From assembly GCA_029259845.1 (NCBI GenBank), contig JAJDEI010000296.1, positions 1-36,209 on the forward strand: DNA of 36,209 bases. The letters run 5' to 3'. The position numbers and the translations under genes are program-made. Source of the stretch: Planctomycetaceae bacterium (GTDB taxonomy: Bacteria; Planctomycetota; Planctomycetia; Planctomycetales; Planctomycetaceae). Below, piece after piece: positions 1-10,607 of this stretch (positions within the stretch are counted from its first letter, which is position 1; each line of letters starts with the position of its first letter). The notes beneath the pieces were generated by a model that was not told the origin of the DNA, ran no database searches, and was given only the letters and a program-made list of their open reading frames with translations.

Positions 1-361
1 AGACCGACTACAACGACTGCCGTCCGCCGACTGCCGTCCGCACAGTTCGCTGGGGTACCAAACCCCCAGCGCGTTTGCCGCGAGCCTCACCTCCGCTCAA
101 GCTCGACAAACGGGGGCCGCCCCGACCACCCTCACTCTCACCTCGACCTCTCCGGCGCGGGTGCACGCCGAGGCGAGAGCGAAGGCGGACGGGGCTCAGC
201 ACAACCCCCTGGAAAACAACACCTTGATTCCCCCACCCGAACTCTCATAGCACGTGGTCCAACAATTGGGGGCATCCCAAGCGCCCGATCGGTCGAACGC
301 ATGTTTTCCCGTGTCGCATACACCCAGTTCGAGTCCCCTCTCGGCTAATGAGTGACGTCGA
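1..361. other. Gene-poor leading region
   Basis: No convincing gene was found on either strand; the short open frames here are arginine- and proline-rich and look like GC-driven noise. A short stem (GCTGGGG at 49-55 pairing with CCCCAGC at 64-70) lacks a T-run, so it is a weak terminator candidate at best. Around 327-347 the sequence resembles the 3' end of a tRNA (T-loop TTCGAGT, then an acceptor-like strand), but no pairing 5' half is present. Confidence 0.5.
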
Positions 362-496
362 TTGTCACTGCCCCGCTGGCAAGCTGTTGGCGCTGGACTG
401 CCCCAACAACACCAGGTCCGCCGGAGACGCATCACCGGACGCGGCATCAGGCTCGCACGTTTTCCGGACGGAGGGAAACCGCGGACAAGGCTCGCC

Positions 497-730
497 GTCG
501 CCGTCGTCAATCGGGACCTCCGCCACATCCGGGCTGCGTTGCGGAAGGCGCAAGAATGGGGAGACCTCGATTGTCGTGCCGGCGATCGACTTCGAGAAAG
601 AACCGGAGACCGCAAGACGCTGGGTGACGCCGGACCACTTCGCGGCCATGCTCAAAGTTGCCGATCCTTTCGATTTTCGTGCGGTGATGTGGTAGACTGG
701 CGGACTCTGCCCGCCTTCTTTTTCACGTGA
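497..730 (+). pseudogene. Tyrosine recombinase (phage integrase) remnant
   Basis: Fragments of a site-specific tyrosine recombinase of the type common in planctomycetes are visible in alternating frames. One frame (about 503-571) reads VNRDLRHIRAALRKAQEWG, the core-binding domain helix. A second frame (about 576-665) continues with PAIDFEKEPE and then RRWVTPDHFAAML. The first frame resumes near 685-727 with DVVDWRTLPAFFF, which resembles the start of the catalytic domain. At least two frameshifts are needed and the catalytic R..HxxR..Y residues are absent, so this is a dead, truncated gene. It runs up to the next gene's start region, which argues for the later ATG at 739 there. The family call rests on remembered motif similarity. 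Confidence 0.65.
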
Positions 731-738
731 TCGCCGCA

Positions 739-3492
<2,754 letters not shown>

Positions 3493-3548
3493 AGGGAGAT
3501 CAATGGACCCATTTGAAGTCACACGGCGCAAATCCTTACCTCAGACCC

Positions 3549-3592
3549 AATCATAATCGTAATCCTACTCTTAATCTTAATCGCCCCTTCCC
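3549..3592 (+). repeat. Left inverted repeat framing four-helix gene
   Basis: Degenerate hexamers of consensus AATCNT (AATCAT, AATCGT, AATCCT, ACTCTT, AATCTT) run into CCCCTTCCC. The arm at 3551-3592 is inverted at 4010-4049, with roughly 32 of 40 positions matching by hand alignment. Together the arms enclose only the four-helix-bundle gene. Confidence 0.8.
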
Positions 3593-3616
3593 AACCGTCG
3601 CGCGTCCACTCGGCAC

Positions 3617-3982
3617 ATGCAAGGCTTTGACCACGAAAAACTGAATGTGTATGCCACGGCCATCCGTTTCGTCGCTTGGGCATCAGTTCTCCTGGAACAG
3701 GTTCCGAAGAGTCGTGCGGTTCACAGCCAACTTGATCGAGCGTCGACTTCCATTCCGTTGAACATTGCCGAAGGAAACGGGAAATACCGTCCCGCAGATC
3801 GTTGCCGGTACTTTGACATCGCTCGCGGATCAGCACTTGAATGTGCTGCCTGCCTGGATGTGCTTGTCGCCAAAGGAACGGTCGGCCAGGAGTTGGTGAA
3901 CCCTGGCAAGGTGATGCTTTCGGATATTGTTTCGATGATTGTTGGACTGATTCGGTCGAATTCAGAACATCGATCGGTTTGA
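3617..3982 (+). CDS. Four helix bundle protein (23S rRNA IVP/Avd-like fold)
   Basis: 121 residues. It matches the small four-helix-bundle family (TIGR02436, related to proteins encoded in 23S rRNA intervening sequences and to the Avd factor of diversity-generating retroelements). Visible family signatures are LNVYATAIRFV at the start, QLDRASTSIPLNIAEGNG in the second helix, and YFDIARGSALECAACLDVL. Standalone members have no established function; Avd homologues bind nucleic acid and a reverse transcriptase, but no reverse transcriptase or rRNA gene is nearby. The gene sits between a DUF1549/DUF1553 gene and a DUF1501 gene, which normally adjoin. About 40-bp inverted repeats begin 66 bp before its start and end 67 bp after its stop. 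By eye it is less GC-rich than its neighbours, consistent with insertion. ATG 3617 is the only sensible start. Confidence 0.88.
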   Translation: MQGFDHEKLNVYATAIRFVAWASVLLEQVPKSRAVHSQLDRASTSIPLNIAEGNGKYRPADRCRYFDIARGSALECAACLDVLVAKGTVGQELVNPGKVMLSDIVSMIVGLIRSNSEHRSV

Positions 3983-4009
3983 CGCGCCCTTGACAACAGA
4001 TGATGCCCA

Positions 4010-4049
4010 GGGAAGGAGATTATGATGATGAGCAAGATTAGGATTATGA
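4010..4049 (-). repeat. Right inverted repeat framing four-helix gene
   Basis: Read on the minus strand this is TCATAATCCTAATCTTGCTC followed by ATCATCATAATCTCCTTCCC, the counterpart of the arm at 3551-3592. It ends 21 bp before the ATG of the DUF1501 gene, so the repeat lies in that gene's leader. Confidence 0.8.
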
Positions 4050-4070
4050 ACCTTCAGGGAATTAGATGAG

Positions 4071-5525
4071 ATGCAAGTTCCTGCATATAACTCCGAATTC
4101 GAGCCGGAAACACGACGGTCCTTTCTCTCGAAAACGGGAATTGGCAGTGTTGCGCTGAGTGCGATGCTGCAGCGGGAGGGGTTCGCGGAGGAGGTCTTGC
4201 CGCACGTTGCTCCGAAGGCGAAGAGTGTGATCTGGCTGTTTATGATTGGTGGTGCCAGTCATATGGAGTCGTTCGATCCTAAGCCCGCGCTCAACCAGTA
4301 TGCCGGAAAGACGGTTGCGGAGACGCCCTACAAGGATGTACTCGACTCGCCCTATCTGGAGAACGAGCGGGTTGTTGCCTTCGATCCCAACAACGGGTTC
4401 ATCCGCACGGAACTGTTCCCGTTGCAGGTCGGATTTCGTCCACGGGGGGAGAGCGGGATCGAGATCAGCGACTGGTGGCCCCACTTGAGCGAACAGGCGG
4501 ATGACCTGTGCCTGATCCGCTCGATGTGGACGGAGGACAGCAATCACGGAGCCCAGTTGCAGTTCCACACAGGGCGGCATCGGCTGGACGGTTTTTTCCC
4601 GTCCATTGGCTCTTGGGCCACCTATGGCTTGGGCTCGCTCAACGACAACCTGCCGCAGTTTGTGGTGATGGGGACGCCGGTCGCCGATTGTTGCGGAGGG
4701 CGTGAGTGTCACCGTGCGAATTATCTGGGGCCGCGCTACGACGGCGTTCCCCTCAAGATCGACCCCATCGATCCGCTGCCCTACGCGAAGCCGGCGAAAG
4801 GCGTCTTCCGGGAAGAGCAGAAAGGGGAGTTCGACCTGTTGCGCAAGCTCAACCGGATGACGGCCGACCGCTTCCCGGACGATGAGGCGGTGCGGGCTCG
4901 CATTCGGTCCTACGAACTGGCGTTTCGCATGCAGATGGCCGTGCCGGAGGTCGTTCGATTCGAGGACGAGACCCCCGCCACCCAGGCGATGTACGGGCTC
5001 GGCCAAAACGAAACGAAGGACTTCGGTCAGCAGATGCTCGCGGCCCGCCGGCTCGTTGAACGGGGGGTCCGGTTCGTCCAGGTCTATCATGGCAGCAACG
5101 GCGGGGCCGGCCAGTGGGATGCTCACAAGGGGCTCAAGAAGGGACATGCCCGGCTCTGCAAACAGATCGACCAGCCGATTGGTGCGCTGCTCAAGGACCT
5201 CAAGCAACGGGGGCTGCTGGACGAGACGCTCGTGGTGTGGGCGACGGAATTCGGACGCACGCCCGGCTCCCAACTCACCGACGGTCGCGACCATCACCCC
5301 TTCGGTTTCAGCGTGTGGATGGCCGGCGGCGGCATCAAAGGGGGCATGGCCCACGGGCGAACGGACGAGATCGGCTTCCACGCCGTCGAGGACCGTCACT
5401 ATGTCACAGACATTCACGCCACGCTGATGCATCAACTCGGCCTAGACGCGCGGCGACTCGTCGTCCCCGGTCGCCAACGGCTGGAACGGGATTTCGGCCA
5501 TCCGATTCATCAAGTGATCGCATAG
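4071..5525 (+). CDS. DUF1501 domain protein, Tat-exported
   Basis: 484 residues. The twin-arginine motif RRSFLSK at residues 15-21, followed by a short hydrophobic run, indicates Tat export. The body shows DUF1501 features, a fold related to alkaline phosphatase/sulfatase: [18 protein letters not shown] near the start, [11 protein letters not shown] in the middle, then [31 protein letters not shown] and [13 protein letters not shown] at the end. Length is normal. Its usual partner is the DUF1549/DUF1553 protein, here displaced upstream by the four-helix unit, so the pair probably once formed an operon. The substrate is unknown. The Gfo/Idh/MocA gene starts 40 bp downstream, so co-transcription is likely. 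Confidence 0.93.
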   Translation: MQVPAYNSEFEPETRRSFLSKTGIGSVALSAMLQREGFAEEVLPHVAPKAKSVIWLFMIGGASHMESFDPKPALNQYAGKTVAETPYKDVLDSPYLENERVVAFDPNNGFIRTELFPLQVGFRPRGESGIEISDWWPHLSEQADDLCLIRSMWTEDSNHGAQLQFHTGRHRLDGFFPSIGSWATYGLGSLNDNLPQFVVMGTPVADCCGGRECHRANYLGPRYDGVPLKIDPIDPLPYAKPAKGVFREEQKGEFDLLRKLNRMTADRFPDDEAVRARIRSYELAFRMQMAVPEVVRFEDETPATQAMYGLGQNETKDFGQQMLAARRLVERGVRFVQVYHGSNGGAGQWDAHKGLKKGHARLCKQIDQPIGALLKDLKQRGLLDETLVVWATEFGRTPGSQLTDGRDHHPFGFSVWMAGGGIKGGMAHGRTDEIGFHAVEDRHYVTDIHATLMHQLGLDARRLVVPGRQRLERDFGHPIHQVIA

Positions 5526-5565
5526 TTCACCTGCAACGCTTCTCTTTCACTCCGGAGCACGAAAC

Positions 5566-7002
5566 ATGTCGAAACTCACTCGCCGCGACTTTGTGAAGGC
5601 GGCTGCTGCCAGTACGGCGTTCGCACCGTTCACCATTTCAGGGACCAAGGCTTCCGGAAACGTGCTGGGGGCCAACGACCGCATTCGGCATGCGGTTGTG
5701 GGCATTCATGGCCGCGGTCGCGGGCACATGTCTGACATGGCCGCAATGGACGACGTCGACGTGACGTATCTGGCCGATGTCGATGCGCGGCTGTTCGATT
5801 CGCGGACGAAGATGATCGAAGAGAAAGGGGGCAATACGCCCCAGTGTGTGCAGGACGTCCGCGAAGCGCTGGATGACCCCAACCTGGACACAATTTCGAT
5901 CGCGACCTGTAATCACACGCACTCGCTGATCGCCATTTGGGCCTGCCAGGCAGGCAAAGACGTGTACGTCGAAAAACCGCTGAGCCATAACATCTTCGAA
6001 GGACGCAAGCTGGTCGAAGCCGCTGAGAAATACGATCGCGTGGTGCAGCACGGGACGCAGCAGCGCTCAAGCCAGGGCCGGGCCGATGAGATCTCCGCCG
6101 TCCATTCGGAGAAATACGGCAAACTGCTGGTCTCGAAGGGTTACTGCTGTAAGCCACGGTGGAGCATCGGACTCAAGCCGAACAAACCCGCTCCGAGCGA
6201 AGTCGACTTCAACCTCTGGCTGGGACCGGCCCCCGAACAGCCCTATCACGAGAACCTGGTGCATTACAACTGGCACTGGTTCTGGGACTTCGGCTGCGGC
6301 GACACGGGCAATCAGGGCGTACACGAGATGGACGTCGCCCTGTGGGCCATCAAGGATGCGACCCTGCCGACGCGCGTGTGGAGCGTGGGCGGTCGCTTCG
6401 GCTATGACGACCAGGGGGAAACGCCCAACACGCAGGTCACTGTCTACGAGTTCGGCGACGTGACCATGTTGTTCGAAACCCGCGGTCTCGTCGGCAAGCA
6501 CAAAGGGGCCGACCGGATCGTCGCCAACGAATACTATACGACCGAAGGCATGATCCGTGGCGGCCAGTTCCATCCGTCGAACGGAGGCAAGCCGGAGCCG
6601 GTCGTTGCTGAGAATGCGCGACAGGTCACTCCGGGCGGTCCGTTTGGAAGTTTCGTGACAGCGGTCCGCAGCCGCGCTCCGGAAGCCGTCAACGCACCCG
6701 TCGAGGTGGGCCACAACGCGAGTGCCCTCTGCCATCTGGCCAACATCGCCTACCGCGTCGGCGAGCCGGCGGACCTGTCGACCGTCAAGAGCCGGTTGGG
6801 CGACAACCCGCAGGTGCTGGCGAGTTTCGACACGGTCGAGCGCAACTTGACAGCGATCGGCGCCGATCCGGCGGAACTGGAGTACCAACTGAGCCGCCAG
6901 TTGGAGTTCGATCCCCAGACCGAGCGGTTCACAAGCCGCGATGCCAACGCTCTGCTCACGAGGAACTACCGCAAGCCGTTCGCTGTCCCCGAAGTGGTAT
7001 AG
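5566..7002 (+). CDS. Gfo/Idh/MocA family oxidoreductase, Tat-exported
   Basis: 478 residues. A Tat signal is present (TRRDFVKAAAASTAFAPF, residues 5-22). The Rossmann dinucleotide site follows as VVGIHGRGRGH (44-54), and the family's lysine motif EKP is at 136-138 in DVYVEKPLSHN. GCGDTGNQGVHEMDVALWA near 225-243 carries the conserved histidine region of the C-terminal substrate domain. Family members oxidise or reduce sugar hydroxyls with tightly held NAD(P); Tat export fits folding with cofactor before secretion. The next gene begins 4-19 bp downstream, suggesting one transcript. The sugar substrate cannot be read from the sequence. Confidence 0.94.
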   Translation: MSKLTRRDFVKAAAASTAFAPFTISGTKASGNVLGANDRIRHAVVGIHGRGRGHMSDMAAMDDVDVTYLADVDARLFDSRTKMIEEKGGNTPQCVQDVREALDDPNLDTISIATCNHTHSLIAIWACQAGKDVYVEKPLSHNIFEGRKLVEAAEKYDRVVQHGTQQRSSQGRADEISAVHSEKYGKLLVSKGYCCKPRWSIGLKPNKPAPSEVDFNLWLGPAPEQPYHENLVHYNWHWFWDFGCGDTGNQGVHEMDVALWAIKDATLPTRVWSVGGRFGYDDQGETPNTQVTVYEFGDVTMLFETRGLVGKHKGADRIVANEYYTTEGMIRGGQFHPSNGGKPEPVVAENARQVTPGGPFGSFVTAVRSRAPEAVNAPVEVGHNASALCHLANIAYRVGEPADLSTVKSRLGDNPQVLASFDTVERNLTAIGADPAELEYQLSRQLEFDPQTERFTSRDANALLTRNYRKPFAVPEVV

Positions 7003-7020
7003 GCCGTGGGATCTCCTGCA

Positions 7021-8013
7021 ATGCTGAGCGGCCGATTGATCGTGATGGCAACACTCGTCGGCGGAGTCGCGGCGAGTGTTGCTGACGACGGCCTTGGTCC
7101 AGCAACGGAGAGCGTGCAAATTGAAGCGGGCGACCTGGCGGTGCGGTTTCGGAGCAACTCGGCGTCGCCGGGCGTGTTGAGCGGTGTCCAGTCGTTGTTC
7201 AACGTCAAGGACGCTCCCGGCTATGACGCTTACGATCCGGATGGGCGGGGGTCGTCGGCGGGGCTGAATTTCGAGCACATCATCTCCGGCCACCAAAGCC
7301 CGCACAACAAGTTCACGCCTCGAAGCGGGCCGTTCACGCTGCATCGGTTACCGAATCAACGGTCGGTGCGACTTGTTCGCCAGGCGGAGGACAGCCCCTG
7401 GCGAATGGCAAGCACGCTGACGTACACCGTCACCGAACCGCACTTCATCGATTTCGACTTTCGCTGCACACCTGAGGACGCTTCGCTGTTCGGCGAGCGT
7501 GGTTGGGCGCTGCTGTTCTTCGCCAATTACATGAACGAAGTTGCCGGGACGGCGCTCCATTTCCGCGGGATCGAATCACCCGGCGCGGAAGAGACCTGGG
7601 TCGCCGCCGATGCGCCGCGCGGCCATCCCGACTGGAACAAGGGAGGCAACTACCGCCATCGGAACGCCGCCGCCCTGGCGTACGACGACGACGTGACGTT
7701 CCGCCTCAACACGTGGAGCTATGAGTGGCCGCGCTTCACCAGGCCGTGCTACTTCGGACGAGCCGCGCAGGGAATGACGCTGATCCTGATGTTCGATCGC
7801 GGCCATTCCCCGGAAGACGAGATACGTCTGAGCCTCTACAAGTTCAAGGTGGACGACAGCCGCAAACGTCCGGCGTGGGACTTTCAGTATGTCATCCACC
7901 GCGTGGAAACCGGCCGGGAGTACGGGTTCCGCGGCCGGCTTGTGTGGAAGAAGTTTGTCAGCCCGGAGGACTGTCTCGCCGCGTACGAGCGGTGGGCTGA
8001 GCAGGCCGATTGA
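7021..8013 (+). CDS. Exported planctomycete hypothetical protein
   Basis: About 330 residues from ATG 7021; a GTG at 7006 is also in frame, but the ATG gives a cleaner signal peptide (LSGRLIVMATLVGGVAASVA). I do not recognise a named domain. The body is rich in aromatic and beta-strand-like segments (YTVTEPHFIDFDFRC, GWALLFFANYMNEV, DDVTFRLNTWSYEWPRF), suggesting a secreted beta-sandwich, perhaps carbohydrate-binding. It lies directly behind the oxidoreductase and is probably co-transcribed with it, so a role in the same extracellular sugar metabolism is the natural guess. Confidence 0.8.
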   Translation: MLSGRLIVMATLVGGVAASVADDGLGPATESVQIEAGDLAVRFRSNSASPGVLSGVQSLFNVKDAPGYDAYDPDGRGSSAGLNFEHIISGHQSPHNKFTPRSGPFTLHRLPNQRSVRLVRQAEDSPWRMASTLTYTVTEPHFIDFDFRCTPEDASLFGERGWALLFFANYMNEVAGTALHFRGIESPGAEETWVAADAPRGHPDWNKGGNYRHRNAAALAYDDDVTFRLNTWSYEWPRFTRPCYFGRAAQGMTLILMFDRGHSPEDEIRLSLYKFKVDDSRKRPAWDFQYVIHRVETGREYGFRGRLVWKKFVSPEDCLAAYERWAEQAD

Positions 8014-8104
8014 AGTGAGTGCGCCATCAGTCATTGGAACGTTACGCTTACACTGTCATCACGCGGAGCGTGAAGACCACTTTCGAGTTTTCCGCCAGAA
8101 ACTA

Positions 8105-8289
8105 GGTCGTGTTGACATTCAAGGATGGGTAGCACGGGTTGTCCCAACCCGTGTCGCCCCGCGACAAGAAGCCTCTGGGTGAATCGTCCGTTGAAGGACA
8201 CGCTTCCCGCCGCTGCGCGGCACCGGTTGGGACAACCGGTGCTACCCGAAAGCCCCTGCAAAACGGATCGTTTGAATGCCAACACGACC
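8105..8289. mobile_element. MITE-like element family A, copy 1 (185 bp)
   Basis: The element starts GGTCGTGTTGACATTCAA and ends with the inverted complement of GGTCGTGTTGGCATTCAA, one mismatch. It is flanked by TA on both sides, as expected for a TA target duplication. Inside are two strong hairpins: CACGGGTTG/CAACCCGTG (8133-8153) and CACCGGTTG/CAACCGGTG (8221-8241). No coding capacity is seen. A second 185-bp copy lies inverted at 12048-12232. The element supplies the last base of the stop codon of the minus-strand lipoprotein gene. Confidence 0.88.
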
Positions 8290-8975
8290 TAATTCGCCCA
8301 AGGGATTTTGTCGCCGTTGTAGCGTTCGAAGAACAGCCATCCGAGTTCCTCGCTCAGCCGGGACAGGTATTCGCGCTTGAATTGCAGGAAGGAGATTTCC
8401 TCCGTCGAACGGGGGGTGAGCGTGGGGAACAGCGAGTCGATTTCGGTGGAGAACAGTTCTTCGCCCGCACCGCCCTCGTCCATTTCGATGACGCTCACGT
8501 ACACCTCGGCGCGGCCGCGGTAGAGCGTGTGGCTGTTTTCCTCGTAGAGCGAAAAGTCGGTCAGTTCGATGTCGATCACATGCGTTGCGTTGAGGGCTTC
8601 GCCGATTTCCTCCGGACGCTCCCAGTCGGCATGCTCGTCCATCCAGGCACGCACGTAGTCGGGGTGCACCACGTTGATGTGGTGCTCGCTCAGCCGGAAG
8701 GACAGCGCCGACGCGATTTCCGCATCGATTTTCGGGTACTCGAATTTCAACTCGGTCGGAGCATAACAGACGACGGCGACCCGCGTTTCCTTGCCGGTCA
8801 ACGACAGGCCGGTCTCCGCATCGAAACCCGGCTCAATCGACGGCGGACCGCCCAGCAGATAGCCGAGCAACACGAATTGCGCACACCCGGGCAACGCAAC
8901 CATCGCCCCCAGGGCGGCCATTCCCGCCAGGAAAACTCGGACGCGGTTCACAGGCTTGAAAAGAGCTGCTGTCAT
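8289..8975 (-). CDS. Small lipoprotein, planctomycete hypothetical (paralogue 1)
   Basis: 228 residues. A hydrophobic leader (VFLAGMAALGAMVA) ends in lipobox LPGC with the acylated cysteine at 31, so it is a lipoprotein anchored to a membrane. No named domain is recognised. The plan TGKETRVAVVCYAP, then a segment resembling an NNH-type alpha/beta fold (INVVHPDYVRAW, ATHVIDIELTDFSLY), is shared with the next minus-strand gene upstream, so the two are tandem paralogues. The stop is TAG formed by the TA target of MITE family A plus that element's first G; the C-terminus aligns closely with the paralogue, so few residues were probably lost. Confidence 0.85.
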   Translation of the reverse strand: MTAALFKPVNRVRVFLAGMAALGAMVALPGCAQFVLLGYLLGGPPSIEPGFDAETGLSLTGKETRVAVVCYAPTELKFEYPKIDAEIASALSFRLSEHHINVVHPDYVRAWMDEHADWERPEEIGEALNATHVIDIELTDFSLYEENSHTLYRGRAEVYVSVIEMDEGGAGEELFSTEIDSLFPTLTPRSTEEISFLQFKREYLSRLSEELGWLFFERYNGDKIPWAN

Positions 8976-8980
8976 GGAGT

Positions 8981-9061
8981 GTTAGTTGACTCGTTGATTC
9001 ATTGATTTGTTGGCTCGCCATCAATGACGAATCAACGCATCAACGTGGTAACGAATCAACT
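8981..9061. repeat. Degenerate heptamer and inverted-repeat spacer
   Basis: The gap between the two lipoprotein genes holds period-7 units such as GTTGACT, CGTTGAT, TCATTGA, TTTGTTG, followed by near-inverted units ATCAATG, ACGAATC, ATCAACT. GTTGATTCATTGAT on the left pairs with ATCAATGACGAATCAAC on the right, so it can also fold as a stem. Weaker than the other heptamer arrays. Confidence 0.55.
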
Positions 9062-9064
9062 CCT

Positions 9065-9766
9065 TCAAAACGTTTCGTTAGTGCGGAATTCGTAGAACAT
9101 GCGGCCGATCTCGCTCGACAGGTTGTCGATGAACCGGTTGCGAAAAACGCGTTCGGGCGTTCGGTCGGCGGGGACCGGATGCTTGCCGGGGTACTCAACG
9201 TCGAACTCCCGCTCGAAGACCTGGACGGCATGTTTGGCGGACGCCTGTTCGTTGGCACCGCGGATTTCGTAACCAAAAACGAACCCATACGACCGTCCGT
9301 GAAAGAGCTGCGGACTGTTGGGAACGAGATGGGAGAATTGTTGGATGTCGACATGGAACATGTAGTCGGCGTCGACGGCGTCGACGATCGCTTGCAGCTC
9401 GAAAACGCCACCGTTGTCGTCGAGAGCCGTGCTCACCTCGTCAGCATCGACGACGTTGATATCGCGGCGGCGCATCGTGCGGATCAACTCCTCCTGGATG
9501 TCAATCGACACCATGTCGTATTCGGAGGTGATGCTGTCCGGTGCCGTGCAGACCAGCGCGACACGCGCACCGTCTTCAAGCGACTTTCCGGTCAACTGTT
9601 CGAAAATGCCGTCCTGCTTGGGATCGCCGTAGAAGATGCGGCCCACGACGGCCATTTGTGCGCAGCCGCCGATCAATGGCAGACACAGCAATCCGCCCAG
9701 CAGCCGGCGCCGCGAGAGGCGTGGTGGCGAATCGGGCATGGATGTGGTAACGGACGGAGACGGCAT
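9065..9766 (-). CDS. Small Tat-type lipoprotein, planctomycete hypothetical (paralogue 2)
   Basis: 233 residues. SRRRLLGGLLCLPLIGGC combines a twin-arginine-like start with a lipobox (IGGC, cysteine 35), so a Tat-exported lipoprotein is plausible; an alternative start is Met10. The core GARVALVCTAPDSITSEYDM, then INVVDADEVSTAL and ADYMFHVDIQQFSHL, parallels the 228-residue paralogue downstream. Both end in a similar helix (LSSEIGRMFYEFRTN). Function is unknown. Order on the minus strand is DUF2752, this gene, paralogue 1, with 83-bp and 89-bp spacers, so one transcript is possible. Confidence 0.85.
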   Translation of the reverse strand: MPSPSVTTSMPDSPPRLSRRRLLGGLLCLPLIGGCAQMAVVGRIFYGDPKQDGIFEQLTGKSLEDGARVALVCTAPDSITSEYDMVSIDIQEELIRTMRRRDINVVDADEVSTALDDNGGVFELQAIVDAVDADYMFHVDIQQFSHLVPNSPQLFHGRSYGFVFGYEIRGANEQASAKHAVQVFEREFDVEYPGKHPVPADRTPERVFRNRFIDNLSSEIGRMFYEFRTNETF

Positions 9767-9789
9767 ACGTCAGGGAACCGTTGGGCGAA

Positions 9790-9838
9790 GGCGGAATTCG
9801 GAATGGGGAATGGGGAATGCGGAATTCCGCATTCCAAC
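9790..9838. repeat. Heptamer tandem array (GGAATNN type)
   Basis: Seven consecutive 7-bp units in one register: GGCGGAA, TTCGGAA, TGGGGAA, TGGGGAA, TGCGGAA, TTCCGCA, TTCCAAC. The array fills most of the gap between the DUF2752 gene stop and the start of lipoprotein paralogue 2. The last two units are inverted relative to the first five. Confidence 0.75.
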
Positions 9839-9849
9839 TCCGACAAACC

Positions 9850-10290
9850 TCAGGCGATGACCCACACGAGCCATTGCAGAAGGAACAGGCCGCTGAGGAA
9901 CAGGAGGGAGGTGATGAGGAGACGTTCGGGATAGGTCACGAGCCACAGACGGCCCTTCGCCATACTGATCCAACACCAGGGGATCAGCAGGGCACACACG
10001 CCAGCGAGGACAAAGGCCGCACCGTTCGCCCGAATGGCGGACGGCCACTCGCCCCGGACAAAGTGGGCGAAACTGGTCGTCGCCCCGCAACTGGGACACG
10101 GCACGCCGGTCAGCATGCGGAGCGTGCACGGTGGCAGCCCGAATTGCTGATGCGTTCCGAACCCCTGCGGGTCGGGTGAGACGGAAGCCGCGACTGCGAA
10201 TCCCGCCAACAGAAACAGGCTCCATCCCGCCAGCAGCACCTTGCCGCCGCGAATCAATGGAAGCTCATCTCGTAACTGTCTGTGATTCAT
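9850..10290 (-). CDS. DUF2752 family membrane protein
   Basis: 146 residues. It shows the DUF2752 signature PPCTLRMLTGVPCPSCGATT, with cysteines 55, 65 and 68. Three hydrophobic segments are visible at about 17-37, 91-108 and 122-145, so it is an integral membrane protein. The family is widespread and of unknown function; the CPSCG cysteines suggest metal or disulfide chemistry. It lies first in a minus-strand run with the two lipoproteins and diverges from sufD. Confidence 0.9.
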   Translation of the reverse strand: MNHRQLRDELPLIRGGKVLLAGWSLFLLAGFAVAASVSPDPQGFGTHQQFGLPPCTLRMLTGVPCPSCGATTSFAHFVRGEWPSAIRANGAAFVLAGVCALLIPWCWISMAKGRLWLVTYPERLLITSLLFLSGLFLLQWLVWVIA

Positions 10291-10607
10291 GAGTGAGAGA
10301 GGGGCCGAGTGATACCGGATCGCGTCGGGAGCAACAAGGGCGACAACTTGAGGCGAACTGCATGAAATCGAAGAGAAATCCCCGGAAAACAGGGTCGGCG
10401 CACACGTTTCCGTCGCAGTGCACGGCCACCCAGCTTACTGCATCAGCGGGAATTTCGGCAGAAATCACCGCTCAGACCTCGTTTGAACGGCCGGATTGCC
10501 TACACTCAAAGCAACAAGAGAGCACTGGGCGACGATTCTCCGTCGTCGACGAGTGGCTTCGCCGCTGTATTCTCGCCGCCGTGACCCAGGACTTGAGACC
10601 CCCCACG
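10291..10607. other. Divergent intergenic region DUF2752/sufD
   Basis: 317 bp between divergently read genes, so it should hold promoters for both. An open frame continues upstream of sufD here, but its translation shows no SufD similarity. I could not pick a credible -35/-10 pair. Confidence 0.5.

Noticed and set aside
49..70. Rho-independent terminator
   Set aside because: A 7-bp GC stem is present but no T-run follows on either strand.
240..347. Complete tRNA gene
   Set aside because: The T-arm 5' strand (ACCCA) does not pair with the 3' strand and no D or anticodon arm folds convincingly.
3617..3982. Diversity-generating retroelement (Avd plus reverse transcriptase)
   Set aside because: The four-helix protein is Avd-like in fold, but no reverse transcriptase, template repeat or variable repeat was found nearby.
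10293..10607. N-terminal extension of sufD
   Set aside because: No SufD similarity before ATG 10608; the frame merely stays open in GC-rich DNA.
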